From: RGIG5579 sp045580105
GTDB taxonomy: Bacteria; Bacillota; Clostridia; Oscillospirales; SIG627
Length of the DNA: 47,839 bases
Direction: 5' to 3'
NCBI GenBank assembly: GCA_045580105.1
Contig: JAZNNH010000034.1
Coordinates: forward strand, 1 to 47,839
Positions 39,288-47,532 of the stretch are shown in pieces. The translations under genes and the position numbers were made by a program. Below the pieces are notes generated by a model. That model was not told the origin of the DNA, searched no databases, and saw only the letters and a list, made by a program, of their open reading frames with translations. Numbering within the stretch: position 1 is the stretch's first letter; every line of letters begins with the position of its first letter.

Positions 39288-39724
39288 GACTGCTTGTCAT
39301 CAACGGCCCGAATTTAAACTTTCTCGGAATTCGGGAGCCGGAGCATTACGGCAACCAAACCTACGAGGATTTGTGCGCGCGGATCCGCGATCACGCGGCA
39401 AAGCGCGGGGTCGAGGTTGAAATTTTCCAGTCCAACCACGAAGGGGCTTTGGTCGATGCCATTCAAGAGGCGTATGGCAAGGTGGACGGAATCGTCATCA
39501 ACCCTGCCGCCTATACCCACACGAGCGTGGCGATTCTGGATGCGGTCAAAAGCGTATCCATTCCCACCGTGGAGGTGCACATTTCCAAAGTCAATCAACG
39601 AGAATCCTTCCGTCAGGTCAGCTTCATCCGCGAGGCGTGCATTGCCACGATCGCGGGCAAGGGCTTTGACGGATATTTAGAGGCGATGGATCTGATTTTA
39701 AAGCGAGGCGAGGTTTCGGTATGA
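39284..39724 (+). CDS. aroQ: 3-dehydroquinate dehydratase, type II
   Basis: 146 residues from ATG 39284 (ATGA overlap with the fusion gene; an earlier in-frame Met lies inside it). LVINGPNLNFLGIREPEHYG with the catalytic Tyr region, FQSNHEGALVDAIQEA, GIVINPAAYTHTSVAILDAV and PTVEVHISKVNQRESFR. Makes 3-dehydroshikimate. Type II enzymes form dodecamers; all signature residues are in place. Confidence 0.96.
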   Translation: MRLLVINGPNLNFLGIREPEHYGNQTYEDLCARIRDHAAKRGVEVEIFQSNHEGALVDAIQEAYGKVDGIVINPAAYTHTSVAILDAVKSVSIPTVEVHISKVNQRESFRQVSFIREACIATIAGKGFDGYLEAMDLILKRGEVSV

Positions 39725-40935
39725 CCGTCACGATTTTGCCCTCGCTTGCCCACGGAAGCGTGACCGCGCCGCCGTCGAAAAGCGTCGCGCACCGCGCGCT
39801 CTTTGCCGCCGCGCTGTGCGAGGGAGAAAGCACGCTTTCGCCCATCGCGCTTTCGGAAGATATGCTGGCAACGATGGACGCGCTCGGTGCGCTCGGTGCT
39901 TCGTTTTCTCGCTCAGGGGATACGGTTCGGGTCAAAGGAATTGAAAAGTTGCCCGGCGCAACGGGCGAACCCCTTTGCTGTCGCGAAAGCGGCAGTACCC
40001 TTCGTTTTGTGCTTCCGCTTTGCCTGTTGTGCGATCGGGAACTGATCCTTCGCGGCTCTGCCCGCTTGATGGAGCGCCCGCTTGACGTATATGAAACGCT
40101 TTGCAAGGAAAACGGATTTCTCTTTGAAAAAAAGAAAGAGGAGATCCGCGTTCGCGGCAAGCTTTTGGCGGGAGAATATAAAATTTCCGGAGAAATTTCC
40201 AGCCAGTTTATCACCGGGATGCTCTTTGCCCTTTCCCTTTTGGAGGGGGAGAGCATTCTGCACGTGACGGGCAAGATGGAGAGTGCGTCTTACGTGGATA
40301 TGACCTTGGACGCCCTGCGTGCCTTCGGGGTGGAAATTTGTCGCGAGGGGCAGGATTTTTTCATCCCTGCTTTCACTCGCTTTTCCCCGCGCGCCTACCG
40401 CATTGAGGGGGACTGGTCGAACGCCGCCTTTCTCCTTGCGCTTTCTTCTGTGGGCGGTAACGTTTCCGTTGAGGGAATGGAAGCCGACTCCTGTCAAGGT
40501 GATCGGGTTTGTGTGGAAATGATCCGAAAGATCGAGTCGGGATGCCCGACGCTATGTCTTTCCGACTGTCCGGACTTAGGGCCCGTTCTTTTTGCCCTTG
40601 CCGCTTACCACAACGGCGCGGTGTTTGAAGGGGTGCGGCGTCTTCGTCTAAAAGAAAGCGACCGCGCGCTTGCCATGGCGCAGGAGCTGAAAAAATGCGG
40701 AGTTGATCTAATCTTGGAAGAAGATCGGATCACGGTGCCCGGTGGGTGCTTGCGCGCCCCGACGGAACCGATTTTCGGGCACAACGATCACCGCATCGTG
40801 ATGGCGATGAGCGTGCTTTTGAGCCGTCTGGGCGGGAGCATTCGCGGAGCGGAGGCGGTCGCCAAAAGCTATCCCGACTTTTTTGCTGTATTAAAAAAAC
40901 TTGGAATCGAAGTGATGGAAGATGAAACTGAATAA
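39721..40935 (+). CDS. aroA: EPSP synthase
   Basis: 404 residues, two-domain inverse alpha/beta barrel. PPSKSVAHRALFAAALCEG at the phosphate site, RESGSTLRFVLPL, SSQFITGMLFALSLL, RLRLKESDRALAMA and GHNDHRIVMAM. It joins shikimate-3-phosphate and PEP. The PEP-site block SGSTLRF replaces the NAGT-type motif of class I enzymes, as in class II EPSP synthases of Gram-positives. Overlaps aroQ by four bases and tyrA by 14. Confidence 0.95.
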   Translation: MTVTILPSLAHGSVTAPPSKSVAHRALFAAALCEGESTLSPIALSEDMLATMDALGALGASFSRSGDTVRVKGIEKLPGATGEPLCCRESGSTLRFVLPLCLLCDRELILRGSARLMERPLDVYETLCKENGFLFEKKKEEIRVRGKLLAGEYKISGEISSQFITGMLFALSLLEGESILHVTGKMESASYVDMTLDALRAFGVEICREGQDFFIPAFTRFSPRAYRIEGDWSNAAFLLALSSVGGNVSVEGMEADSCQGDRVCVEMIRKIESGCPTLCLSDCPDLGPVLFALAAYHNGAVFEGVRRLRLKESDRALAMAQELKKCGVDLILEEDRITVPGGCLRAPTEPIFGHNDHRIVMAMSVLLSRLGGSIRGAEAVAKSYPDFFAVLKKLGIEVMEDETE

Positions 40936-41797
40936 AAATGCAGACACCACCTTTTTGATCGTAGGTCTGGGTCTTTTGGGCGGCAGCTACGCCAAAGCCC
41001 TCAAGAAAAAAGGATATACGGTCTGGGCGATTGAAAAAAAGCAGTCCTCGCTGGACTATGCCCTCTCGCGTGGCATCATTGATCGCGGAAGCACGAAGGT
41101 AGAAAAAGAACTGATCGAACAGCCTGCCGTGACGGTCTTTGCGCTCTATCCCCACGTATTGTTAAACTGGATCGAAGAAAATGCCTCCCTTTTCCCCAAG
41201 GGCGCGTACTTAACGGACGTGACGGGTGTCAAGAGTCAGGTCGTGCAAACGGTGCAAGCGATGCTCCCCGACGGTGTGGAATACATTTCCGCGCACCCGA
41301 TGGCAGGACGCGAGGTCGGGGGTGTGGAAAACAGCGACGACGGCATTTTCGCCGGCGCGAACTACATCGTCGTTCCCACCGAGCGCAACACAGAAGAGGG
41401 AATCGCGCTTTGCAAGGAATTGGGGAAAGAGCTGGGCTTTGCGCGCATCAGTGTGCTGACCCCCGAAAAACACGATGAAATGATCGCGTTCCTGTCCCAG
41501 CTGACCCACTGCATTGCCGTGAGCTTGATGTGTGCCGGCGACGACGAGGGACTGGTCGCCTACACCGGTGACTCGTTCCGCGATCTGACCCGAATTGCCC
41601 GAATCAACGAAGACCTTTGGAGTGAACTGTTTCTTTTGAACAAGGAAGCGCTTTTGTCCCAAATGCAAAAATTCCAAAAAACGTTTTCGTCCTTGACCGA
41701 TGCCATTGCCCGTGAAGACGTTTCGGCGATGAAAGACATGATGCGCCTTTCCACCGCAAGACGTGCTTTGTTTGACCGAAAAGGAGAAAGCAAATGA
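40922..41797 (+). CDS. tyrA: Prephenate dehydrogenase
   Basis: 291 residues, no ACT or mutase domain. NAD fold FLIVGLGLLGGSYAKALKKKGY, then LTDVTGVKSQVV, the active-site His in ISAHPMAGREVGGVENSD, and helices with LTHCIAVSLM and FRDLTRIARINEDLW. It oxidises prephenate to hydroxyphenylpyruvate. The GxGxxGGS loop and the HPMAGRE block are typical. The 14-bp overlap with aroA is larger than elsewhere in this operon; no other start is better. Confidence 0.94.
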   Translation: MKLNKNADTTFLIVGLGLLGGSYAKALKKKGYTVWAIEKKQSSLDYALSRGIIDRGSTKVEKELIEQPAVTVFALYPHVLLNWIEENASLFPKGAYLTDVTGVKSQVVQTVQAMLPDGVEYISAHPMAGREVGGVENSDDGIFAGANYIVVPTERNTEEGIALCKELGKELGFARISVLTPEKHDEMIAFLSQLTHCIAVSLMCAGDDEGLVAYTGDSFRDLTRIARINEDLWSELFLLNKEALLSQMQKFQKTFSSLTDAIAREDVSAMKDMMRLSTARRALFDRKGESK

Positions 41798-42819
41798 ATT
41801 TTATTCGAAAACTACCCATTCCGATGGAAATCAAAGAACAGTTCCCCGTCAAGCCGGAATGGGAAGCAAAAAGAAATGAGAAGCTTGACGAGCTGCGTGA
41901 TATTTTTACGGGCAAAAGCTCGAAGTTTGCGCTGATCATCGGCCCTTGCTCGGCAGATAGTCGCGAAGCGGTGCTGGCGTATTTGGAAAAGCTTGCCGTG
42001 GTGCAGGAACAAACGCGCGACAAGCTCTTGATCATCCCCCGCATCTATACCAACAAGCCCCGCAGCACCGGTCAGGGATATAAGGGAATGCTTCATCAGC
42101 CCGACCCCAATTCCCGCCCCGATATGCTCAACGGCATCATTGCCATTCGTAAGCTTCACCTCGCGGCGCTTTCCGACTACGGCTTCACCTGCGCCGATGA
42201 AATGCTGTACCCCGAAAACCACCGTTATTTATCCGACCTTCTTGCCTATATCGCAGTGGGTGCCAGAAGTGTGGAAAATCAACAGCACCGCTTAACCGCC
42301 AGCGGAGTGGACGTGCCGGTCGGTATGAAAAATCCCACCGGCGGCGATATGCACGTTTTGATGAATTCCATCTTTGCGGCGCAAAGCCCGCACACCTTCC
42401 TGTATCGCGGCTGGGAAGTGCACAGCGACGGCAACCCCTACGCCCACGCCATTTTGCGCGGCTACGTCGATTTTTCCGGCAAGTGCGTGTCGAATTACCA
42501 CTACGAAAACCTCTTGGAACTAAACGAGCTTTACGCTCAAACCAATTTGCGCAATCCCGCGTGCATCGTGGATACCAACCACGCTAATTCCGGAAAACGT
42601 TACATAGAGCAGATCCGCATTGCCAAGGACGTGGTTTACAGCCGCAATCACAATGCCGATATCCGCGGTATGGTCAAGGGCTTGATGATCGAAAGCTATT
42701 TGGAGGACGGTGCGCAAAAGGTGGGCGAAACCGTGTTCGGAAAATCCATCACCGACCCCTGCCTTGGCTGGGAAAAATCCAAAGATCTGATCTTCGAAAT
42801 TGCCGATACCTTAAAATAA
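41794..42819 (+). CDS. aroF: DAHP synthase, type I (AroFGH)
   Basis: 341 residues, class I-alpha DAHP synthase. LIIGPCSADSREAVL, RIYTNKPRSTGQGYKGMLHQPDPNSRPD, CADEMLYPENHRYL, GARSVENQQHRL, PVGMKNPTGGDMHVLMNSI, DTNHANSGKRY, and EDGAQKVG-ETVFGKSITDPCLGW. It joins PEP and erythrose-4-phosphate, the entry step. The first enzyme of the route is encoded last in the operon. A terminator follows directly. Confidence 0.95.
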   Translation: MNFIRKLPIPMEIKEQFPVKPEWEAKRNEKLDELRDIFTGKSSKFALIIGPCSADSREAVLAYLEKLAVVQEQTRDKLLIIPRIYTNKPRSTGQGYKGMLHQPDPNSRPDMLNGIIAIRKLHLAALSDYGFTCADEMLYPENHRYLSDLLAYIAVGARSVENQQHRLTASGVDVPVGMKNPTGGDMHVLMNSIFAAQSPHTFLYRGWEVHSDGNPYAHAILRGYVDFSGKCVSNYHYENLLELNELYAQTNLRNPACIVDTNHANSGKRYIEQIRIAKDVVYSRNHNADIRGMVKGLMIESYLEDGAQKVGETVFGKSITDPCLGWEKSKDLIFEIADTLK

Positions 42820-42849
42820 AAAAAGAAGAGCGAAAGCTCTTCTTTTTTT
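42819..42849. terminator. Bidirectional terminator (aroF / MFS gene)
   Basis: Stem AAAGAAGAGC / GCTCTTCTTT with a GAAA loop and T-runs on both strands. Confidence 0.9.
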
Positions 42850-42867
42850 ATTTCTGATTGGTTGGGG

Positions 42868-44172
42868 TCAGTCGTTCGATGTGGAGTCGGCATCTTCCTG
42901 CAAGGCGCGATCGCGGTCTGCCAAGCGATAAATGAGAAGAAAGAGGGCAAAGCAGAACAGGGCGATGCCAAATGAAATCCAAAACGAGGGACGGTAGGAA
43001 TGGAAGCGGTCGTGCAGGAAATTGGTGACGTAGTTTCCGAAAAAATTGGAAACGGAAACGATGGCAAGGAAAATTCCGGTGTATTGCGCCTGTGCGCGGT
43101 AACCGAAGAGAGAATAGGCAACAAGAGGGGTGAGAATGGTGACAGTGGGCAGTGCCGCGGCGTAAATGAAAACAGCCAGGGTTGCCATGCCGAAACTGCT
43201 GGTAAGTGCGAAAAGGGCAAGACTTGTGGCGGCGCAAAGCAAACAGAAAAGATTGACCTTTCTTGCCCCGATCTTGTCGCTGAAAAAGCCGACCAAAAAT
43301 TTGGATGCGGTGAGAAACAGCATCATGGTGCTGTAAAGCGCGGAGGCGCGGGTGGGAGAAAAGCCGACGTCCACAAAATGGGAGCGCAGGATGGAAAGGA
43401 CCATATAAAGGCCAAAGCAAGACAGGAGTGTTGCTAACAGCATCAGATAGAAAGCGGGGCGTGTCCAAAGCTCTTTCATCGAAGCACCGGCAAAGGCGCG
43501 GTCGGCAATGCGACGGCGTTTGCCGACGACCTCTTCTCCGTCGCCCAAAGGAACCAGCCCCTTATCTTCGGGCTTGTTTCGAACCAAAACGAAAAAGAGA
43601 ATGGCGGCAAGAAAGAGAGAATCGGCGGCAACCTTGAAGGAAGAACGGAACGAGCCGGACTCCATCGCGGCGGTCTGAAGGAACGCCATAACGCTGGCAC
43701 CGATGCCGGATGCCGCTGTGACCAATCCGAGAACGGTTCCCGCGTGACGGTGAAACCAAGCGCGCACGATCAGGGCGGCGCCCGAGGTGGAACAAAAGCC
43801 GGCGGTCAAGCCAAGCAGGGTGCCGGATACGATCAGTGCCGGATACGCCTTAATGTTTGCCAAAATGAGGTATCCGATTCCCGCGGTCAAGAGCCCGACC
43901 GTGGCGGGAATCCGACAGCCGAAGCGCGAAATGAGAAAGCCGGAAAGGAAGGTGGATAGTGCACCGGTGATCGTTTGAGCGCTAAACGCCAAGGAAAACT
44001 CGGCTCGCGAAATGGAAAGGTATTCCGTGATGGGGATCAGGTGCAGGGACTGCAAATTGTTTCCCACGCCGCCGTGGACGAAAATCATAAACAAAACCGT
44101 GGCGGCGACGATCCAGTGATAATGATCTCTCAGATACGATCGCTTGGTTTTTGTTTTCGGGTTCGATTTCAT
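42868..44172 (-). CDS. MFS transporter (OFA-like)
   Basis: 434 residues with 12 hydrophobic helices. The layout and motifs (LSGFLISRFGCRIPATVGLL, a motif A-like loop after helix 2; GAALIVRAWFHRHAGTVLGLVTAASGIGASV; FLVGFFSDKIGARKVNLFCLL after helix 8) match the oxalate/formate antiporter-like branch of the major facilitator superfamily, whose members move small anions or monocarboxylates. The substrate cannot be told. The C-terminus is short and polar. It is downstream of the 44220 gene, 48 bp away, and may share its transcript. Confidence 0.85.
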   Translation of the reverse strand: MKSNPKTKTKRSYLRDHYHWIVAATVLFMIFVHGGVGNNLQSLHLIPITEYLSISRAEFSLAFSAQTITGALSTFLSGFLISRFGCRIPATVGLLTAGIGYLILANIKAYPALIVSGTLLGLTAGFCSTSGAALIVRAWFHRHAGTVLGLVTAASGIGASVMAFLQTAAMESGSFRSSFKVAADSLFLAAILFFVLVRNKPEDKGLVPLGDGEEVVGKRRRIADRAFAGASMKELWTRPAFYLMLLATLLSCFGLYMVLSILRSHFVDVGFSPTRASALYSTMMLFLTASKFLVGFFSDKIGARKVNLFCLLCAATSLALFALTSSFGMATLAVFIYAAALPTVTILTPLVAYSLFGYRAQAQYTGIFLAIVSVSNFFGNYVTNFLHDRFHSYRPSFWISFGIALFCFALFLLIYRLADRDRALQEDADSTSND

Positions 44173-44219
44173 AAAGCACCTCTTGTATCGATTCGGGTCA
44201 GGACTTTTTTCACAAGTTG

Positions 44220-44621
44220 TTACGTTGTTTTTTCGAAAATCTTTTCTGTAATTTTTTCATGAGAAGAACCGACAAAATCCGACTGCTTGACCGGACGCAT
44301 CGAGGGATCGGGGAAGGTAAAGTACCGCGTGGCGGGATAATCTCGGTTCCAGCAAAACAGATGAATCCGTTCCACGTCCGCCGTAGGAATCGTGCCGTCC
44401 TCGACAAAGTAATATTCACCTTCTCCGGCTTCTCTTTCGGGGTTTTTAGAAACTACAATGTCGGCATTGTCCGCAAAAAGCGTGCGGGAATAGGGGGTCA
44501 TATGAAGGCGCGTGCCTTCGGAGAGCGCGAGGATGCGCTCGCAAAGCGCGCGGTCGCGGCTTTGGCGCTTGCCGCCCAACGAAAGACCCATTTTGTTATC
44601 GATACAAATCAAAAGGATCAT
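44220..44621 (-). CDS. Conserved-looking protein of unknown function
   Basis: 133 residues, cytosolic. LLICIDNKMGLSLGGKRQSRDRAL at the N-terminus, IVVSKNPEREAGEGEYYFVEDGTIP in the middle and LFCWNRDYPATRYF near the end look like conserved blocks of a compact alpha/beta enzyme. The first strand and the central strand-turn weakly recall the dihydrofolate reductase fold, but the substrate residues of that family are missing, so this is not claimed. Its start is 20 bp after the LRR lipoprotein stop. Confidence 0.55.
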   Translation of the reverse strand: MILLICIDNKMGLSLGGKRQSRDRALCERILALSEGTRLHMTPYSRTLFADNADIVVSKNPEREAGEGEYYFVEDGTIPTADVERIHLFCWNRDYPATRYFTFPDPSMRPVKQSDFVGSSHEKITEKIFEKTT

Positions 44622-44641
44622 AGCATCTCCTTGGAAAACGG

Positions 44642-45598
44642 TTATTTTTGCCCCAAAATGGCAAACGGACCGCTGCCGTTGCCTTGATAGCTTAGGTCTT
44701 TGACCTGACTTTCCGCAAGCGCGTCTGTTGCGATGCCCAAAAGGGTGTCCGAAACGGTCAGAGCGGTGGTGGGGGAAGAGTCAAACGCATTGGAAAGATA
44801 GCGAACCTGCTCCGGCAAGGTGACACTTGCGGCCGTTCCGTTGTACCGGATCAAAACGCCTTGTCCGACCACTACCCATTCTTCGGTTTTACTTTCCAGC
44901 CAAGGGGTTTGCGAAAAGGCGTTGCAGCCGATTTCGCTGACTTGTTCAGGTACGCGGAAGGCGTCGGAGGACAGGGCACAGCGCCAAAAGGCGTACGGCC
45001 CGATGGAGGTGAGCGAATCGGGGAGTGTGATGCTGCCAAGTTCCCTGTTATCCCCGAATGCCTCTTCTCCGATGGAAGTGACCCCCTTCGGGAGCTTGAC
45101 TTCTTTCAAGTTGCATCCGAAAAAGGCGCCCGTGGGAAGCGCGGTCATAGAATCGGAAAGGGTGACGGTTTCCAAGCGCGTGCAGTTGGCAAACGCTTCC
45201 TCCCCCAATTCTTTGACGGTGGAAGGCAGTTTTACTTCGACCAGCTGTGTGTGTTCAAAGCATTTGTTGCCGATGCGTTCCAAAAACGCGGGGAGCCGGA
45301 CGTGGGAAAAGGAGCCGTTTTGAAACACCTCGTCCTCGATGGCAACGACCTTGTATTGATCCACTTCATCCGGCAGGAAAAGGGAGGACGAACCGTATTC
45401 CGCCGGCTCTGCCTGCGAAATGTGACACGTCGAATTGCTGTAAAGCTCGTAAGTGATGCCCTCGATTTGCACGGTGCGAAGAAACGTTCCGGTTTCGGAA
45501 AAAAAAGAATCCGGCTCGAAGAGCGGCTCCGGACTTTCTTTGACGCAAGAAGACAGCAGGAGGGATACAAGAAGAAAAAGGAGAAGAAGTTTTTTCAT
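44642..45598 (-). CDS. Leucine-rich repeat (BspA-type) lipoprotein
   Basis: 318 residues from ATG 45598; a Met five codons earlier is possible but AAAGG 9 bases upstream supports the later start. Lipobox LLLSSC at about 17. From residue 75 to 300 there are about eight repeats of the BspA/LRR_5 pattern: VAIEDEVFQNG, LERIGNKCFEHT, VKELGEEAFANCT, MTALPTGAFFGC, VTSIGEEAFGDN, LTSIGPYAFWRC, VSEIGCNAFSQT, with inter-repeat LPSTV, LSDSM and LPDSL strands. Surface LRR_5 proteins of gut Clostridia are thought to bind host or other partners. Codes with the two genes that follow on the same strand. Confidence 0.9.
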   Translation of the reverse strand: MKKLLLLFLLVSLLLSSCVKESPEPLFEPDSFFSETGTFLRTVQIEGITYELYSNSTCHISQAEPAEYGSSSLFLPDEVDQYKVVAIEDEVFQNGSFSHVRLPAFLERIGNKCFEHTQLVEVKLPSTVKELGEEAFANCTRLETVTLSDSMTALPTGAFFGCNLKEVKLPKGVTSIGEEAFGDNRELGSITLPDSLTSIGPYAFWRCALSSDAFRVPEQVSEIGCNAFSQTPWLESKTEEWVVVGQGVLIRYNGTAASVTLPEQVRYLSNAFDSSPTTALTVSDTLLGIATDALAESQVKDLSYQGNGSGPFAILGQK

Positions 45599-45630
45599 TT
45601 TCTTACCTTTCATTTTTTTAATACGCTTCT

Positions 45631-45659
45631 ATCTTACCCCAAGTGGACAAAGAAGTAAA
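45631..45659 (-). promoter_or_regulatory. Possible promoter of LRR lipoprotein gene
   Basis: Minus strand TTTACT and TAAGAT with a 17-bp spacer, 33 bp before the start. The -35 is weak. Confidence 0.5.
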
Positions 45660-45681
45660 GAGAAATTTTCCGCTTTGGGGC

Positions 45682-45719
45682 AAGAAAAACAAGCGTCCCG
45701 TTTTGTTTCGGGGCGCTTG
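45682..45719 (-). terminator. Terminator of ABC exporter operon
   Basis: Minus strand stem CAAGCGCCCCG / CGGGACGCTTG (one mismatch pair, G-T) followed by TTTTTC, 8 bp after the ABC gene stop. Confidence 0.8.
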
Positions 45720-45726
45720 TGTCGTT

Positions 45727-47532
45727 TTAGGTGTATTGAGAACGGTAAAGCTCCGAGTAAAAGCCGCCGGCGGCCAAAAGGGATTGGTGGGTGCCCTGTT
45801 CGATGACGTCGCCGTCTTTGACGACCAGAATCAGATCGGCGGAGCGAATGGTGGAAAGGCGATGCGCAATGACGAAGGAGGTTTTTCCTTCCATCAATTT
45901 GAGCATGGCTTTTTCAATTTTGATTTCCGTTCGGGTGTCCACGTTACTGGTGGCTTCGTCGAGAATGAGCATTTTGGCGTGGCTGAGCATACTGCGGGCA
46001 ATGGTGAGAAGCTGTTTTTGTCCCTTGGAAATGTTCAGACCGCCGTCTTCCATACGGGTGTCGTATCCCTTTGGCAGAGAAAGAATGAAGTTGTGGATGC
46101 CGGCATCCTTTGCCGCCTGCTCGATTTCCTCTCGGGTGGCGTGCTGAGCGCCGTAGGCGATGTTTTCCGCAATCGTGCCGCCCATCAGCCAAGTTTCTTG
46201 CAAAACCATGGTAAACGCCGCTCTCAAATCGTCGCGACGGATCTTTTGCAGGGGGATTCCGTCCAAAAAGATTTCACCCGACTGATGATCGTAAAAGCGC
46301 ATCAAGAGATTGACGATGGTGGTTTTACCGCCGCCGGTCGGACCGACAATGGCAACCGTTTTGCCTGCGGACACGCGCAAGGAAAGGTCGTGAAGAATGA
46401 TTTTCTTCGGGTCGTAGCCGAAGCGAACGTTGCGAAATTCGATTTCTCCGCGCACGTCCTGCAAGGCGACCGCGCCGGGATCGTCTGCTTTTTCGGGGTT
46501 CTCGTCCATCAAGGAAAAGACGCGTTCCGCGGCACTGCGAAGACTTTGCAGGTCGGCTAAAATATTGGAAAATTCATTGATCGGGCCGGAAAATTTTCTG
46601 CCGTAGAGAATGAACGAGGAAATGCTTCCCAGCGTCAGAGAGCCGGTGACGAACAGACACGCGCCGGCGATGCTGATGACGGAAATGGAAAGGTTGTTGA
46701 TGAAGTTGACGCTCGGTCCCATGGTGGCAGATTGGTAATCCGCCAGATACGTTGCCTGCGCCGCATTTTGGTTGCGCTCGTCGTAACGATGCGAAAAATA
46801 GGATTCTTTTCCGTACGCCTTGATGGTCTTGCTGCCGGAGAGAATCTCTTCTGTAAAGCCGTTCAGTTTACCCAATTCCGCGCTGCGTTTGCGGAAGAGC
46901 GGTCGAACGAGCTTGGTGCGGCGAATGGTAACGATGATGGAAAGGGGCAGGGTGACCAAAAAAACCAAAAGCATTTTCCAAGAGATGCTCAGCATCATCA
47001 AAAAGGCGCCGCCGACCGTGATCAGGGACGTGAAAATCTGCAAGAGATCGCCCGTGAGGGAGGTGTTGATGGTATCAATGTCATAGGACAGACGGCTGAT
47101 GACGTCACCTGCCTGCAGCTTGTCAAAATAACCCACCGGTAATGTAAGGAGCTTGTCGTATACCTCTTTTCGCAGTTTTCGCGTGATCTTTTGGGACAGA
47201 ACGGTCATCACGATGGAAAGCAGATACGAAAGCGCGGCGGATACGACGTAGAAGATTACCATCAGAGTGCAGTAGTGGAACACGGTGTCAAAGTCCACCA
47301 AAGCCGTTTTTGTACTCACGTCGTAACCGATGGCGTCAATGGCTTTTCCTGAAAGAGAGGGGCCGACCAGCGCCAGCGCGTTCGATATGCACACCAAAAT
47401 TAAGGTGATTGCCAAGGTAAAGCCGAAGCGGAAGAGATATTTTCCCAAACGCAAAAACACATTGGGGCCGTGATAGCGAAATTCCGCATTGTTTTCGCTG
47501 CCGTGTCGGGAGGGGCGTTGTTTGGCGTTCAT
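45727..47532 (-). CDS. ABC exporter half-transporter (canonical catalytic site)
   Basis: 601 residues: a six-helix exporter domain (about 30-330) and an ATPase domain (about 360-595). Walker A GPTGGGKTT, Q-loop VLQETWLMGG, Walker B LILDEATSNVD with the catalytic Glu, and switch His in VIAHRLSTI. The signature is ISKGQKQ in place of LSGGQ, as in the partner of degenerate heterodimers. The stop of the upstream half overlaps its start by four bases, so the two form one exporter of the YheI/YheH, YfiB/YfiC or LmrCD type. The substrate (drug, lipid or peptide) is unknown. Confidence 0.92.
   Translation of the reverse strand: MNAKQRPSRHGSENNAEFRYHGPNVFLRLGKYLFRFGFTLAITLILVCISNALALVGPSLSGKAIDAIGYDVSTKTALVDFDTVFHYCTLMVIFYVVSAALSYLLSIVMTVLSQKITRKLRKEVYDKLLTLPVGYFDKLQAGDVISRLSYDIDTINTSLTGDLLQIFTSLITVGGAFLMMLSISWKMLLVFLVTLPLSIIVTIRRTKLVRPLFRKRSAELGKLNGFTEEILSGSKTIKAYGKESYFSHRYDERNQNAAQATYLADYQSATMGPSVNFINNLSISVISIAGACLFVTGSLTLGSISSFILYGRKFSGPINEFSNILADLQSLRSAAERVFSLMDENPEKADDPGAVALQDVRGEIEFRNVRFGYDPKKIILHDLSLRVSAGKTVAIVGPTGGGKTTIVNLLMRFYDHQSGEIFLDGIPLQKIRRDDLRAAFTMVLQETWLMGGTIAENIAYGAQHATREEIEQAAKDAGIHNFILSLPKGYDTRMEDGGLNISKGQKQLLTIARSMLSHAKMLILDEATSNVDTRTEIKIEKAMLKLMEGKTSFVIAHRLSTIRSADLILVVKDGDVIEQGTHQSLLAAGGFYSELYRSQYT

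Noticed and set aside
45643..46560. Plus-strand frame of 305 codons opposite the ABC exporter
   Set aside because: It lies antisense to the ATPase domain with all ABC motifs in the other strand.
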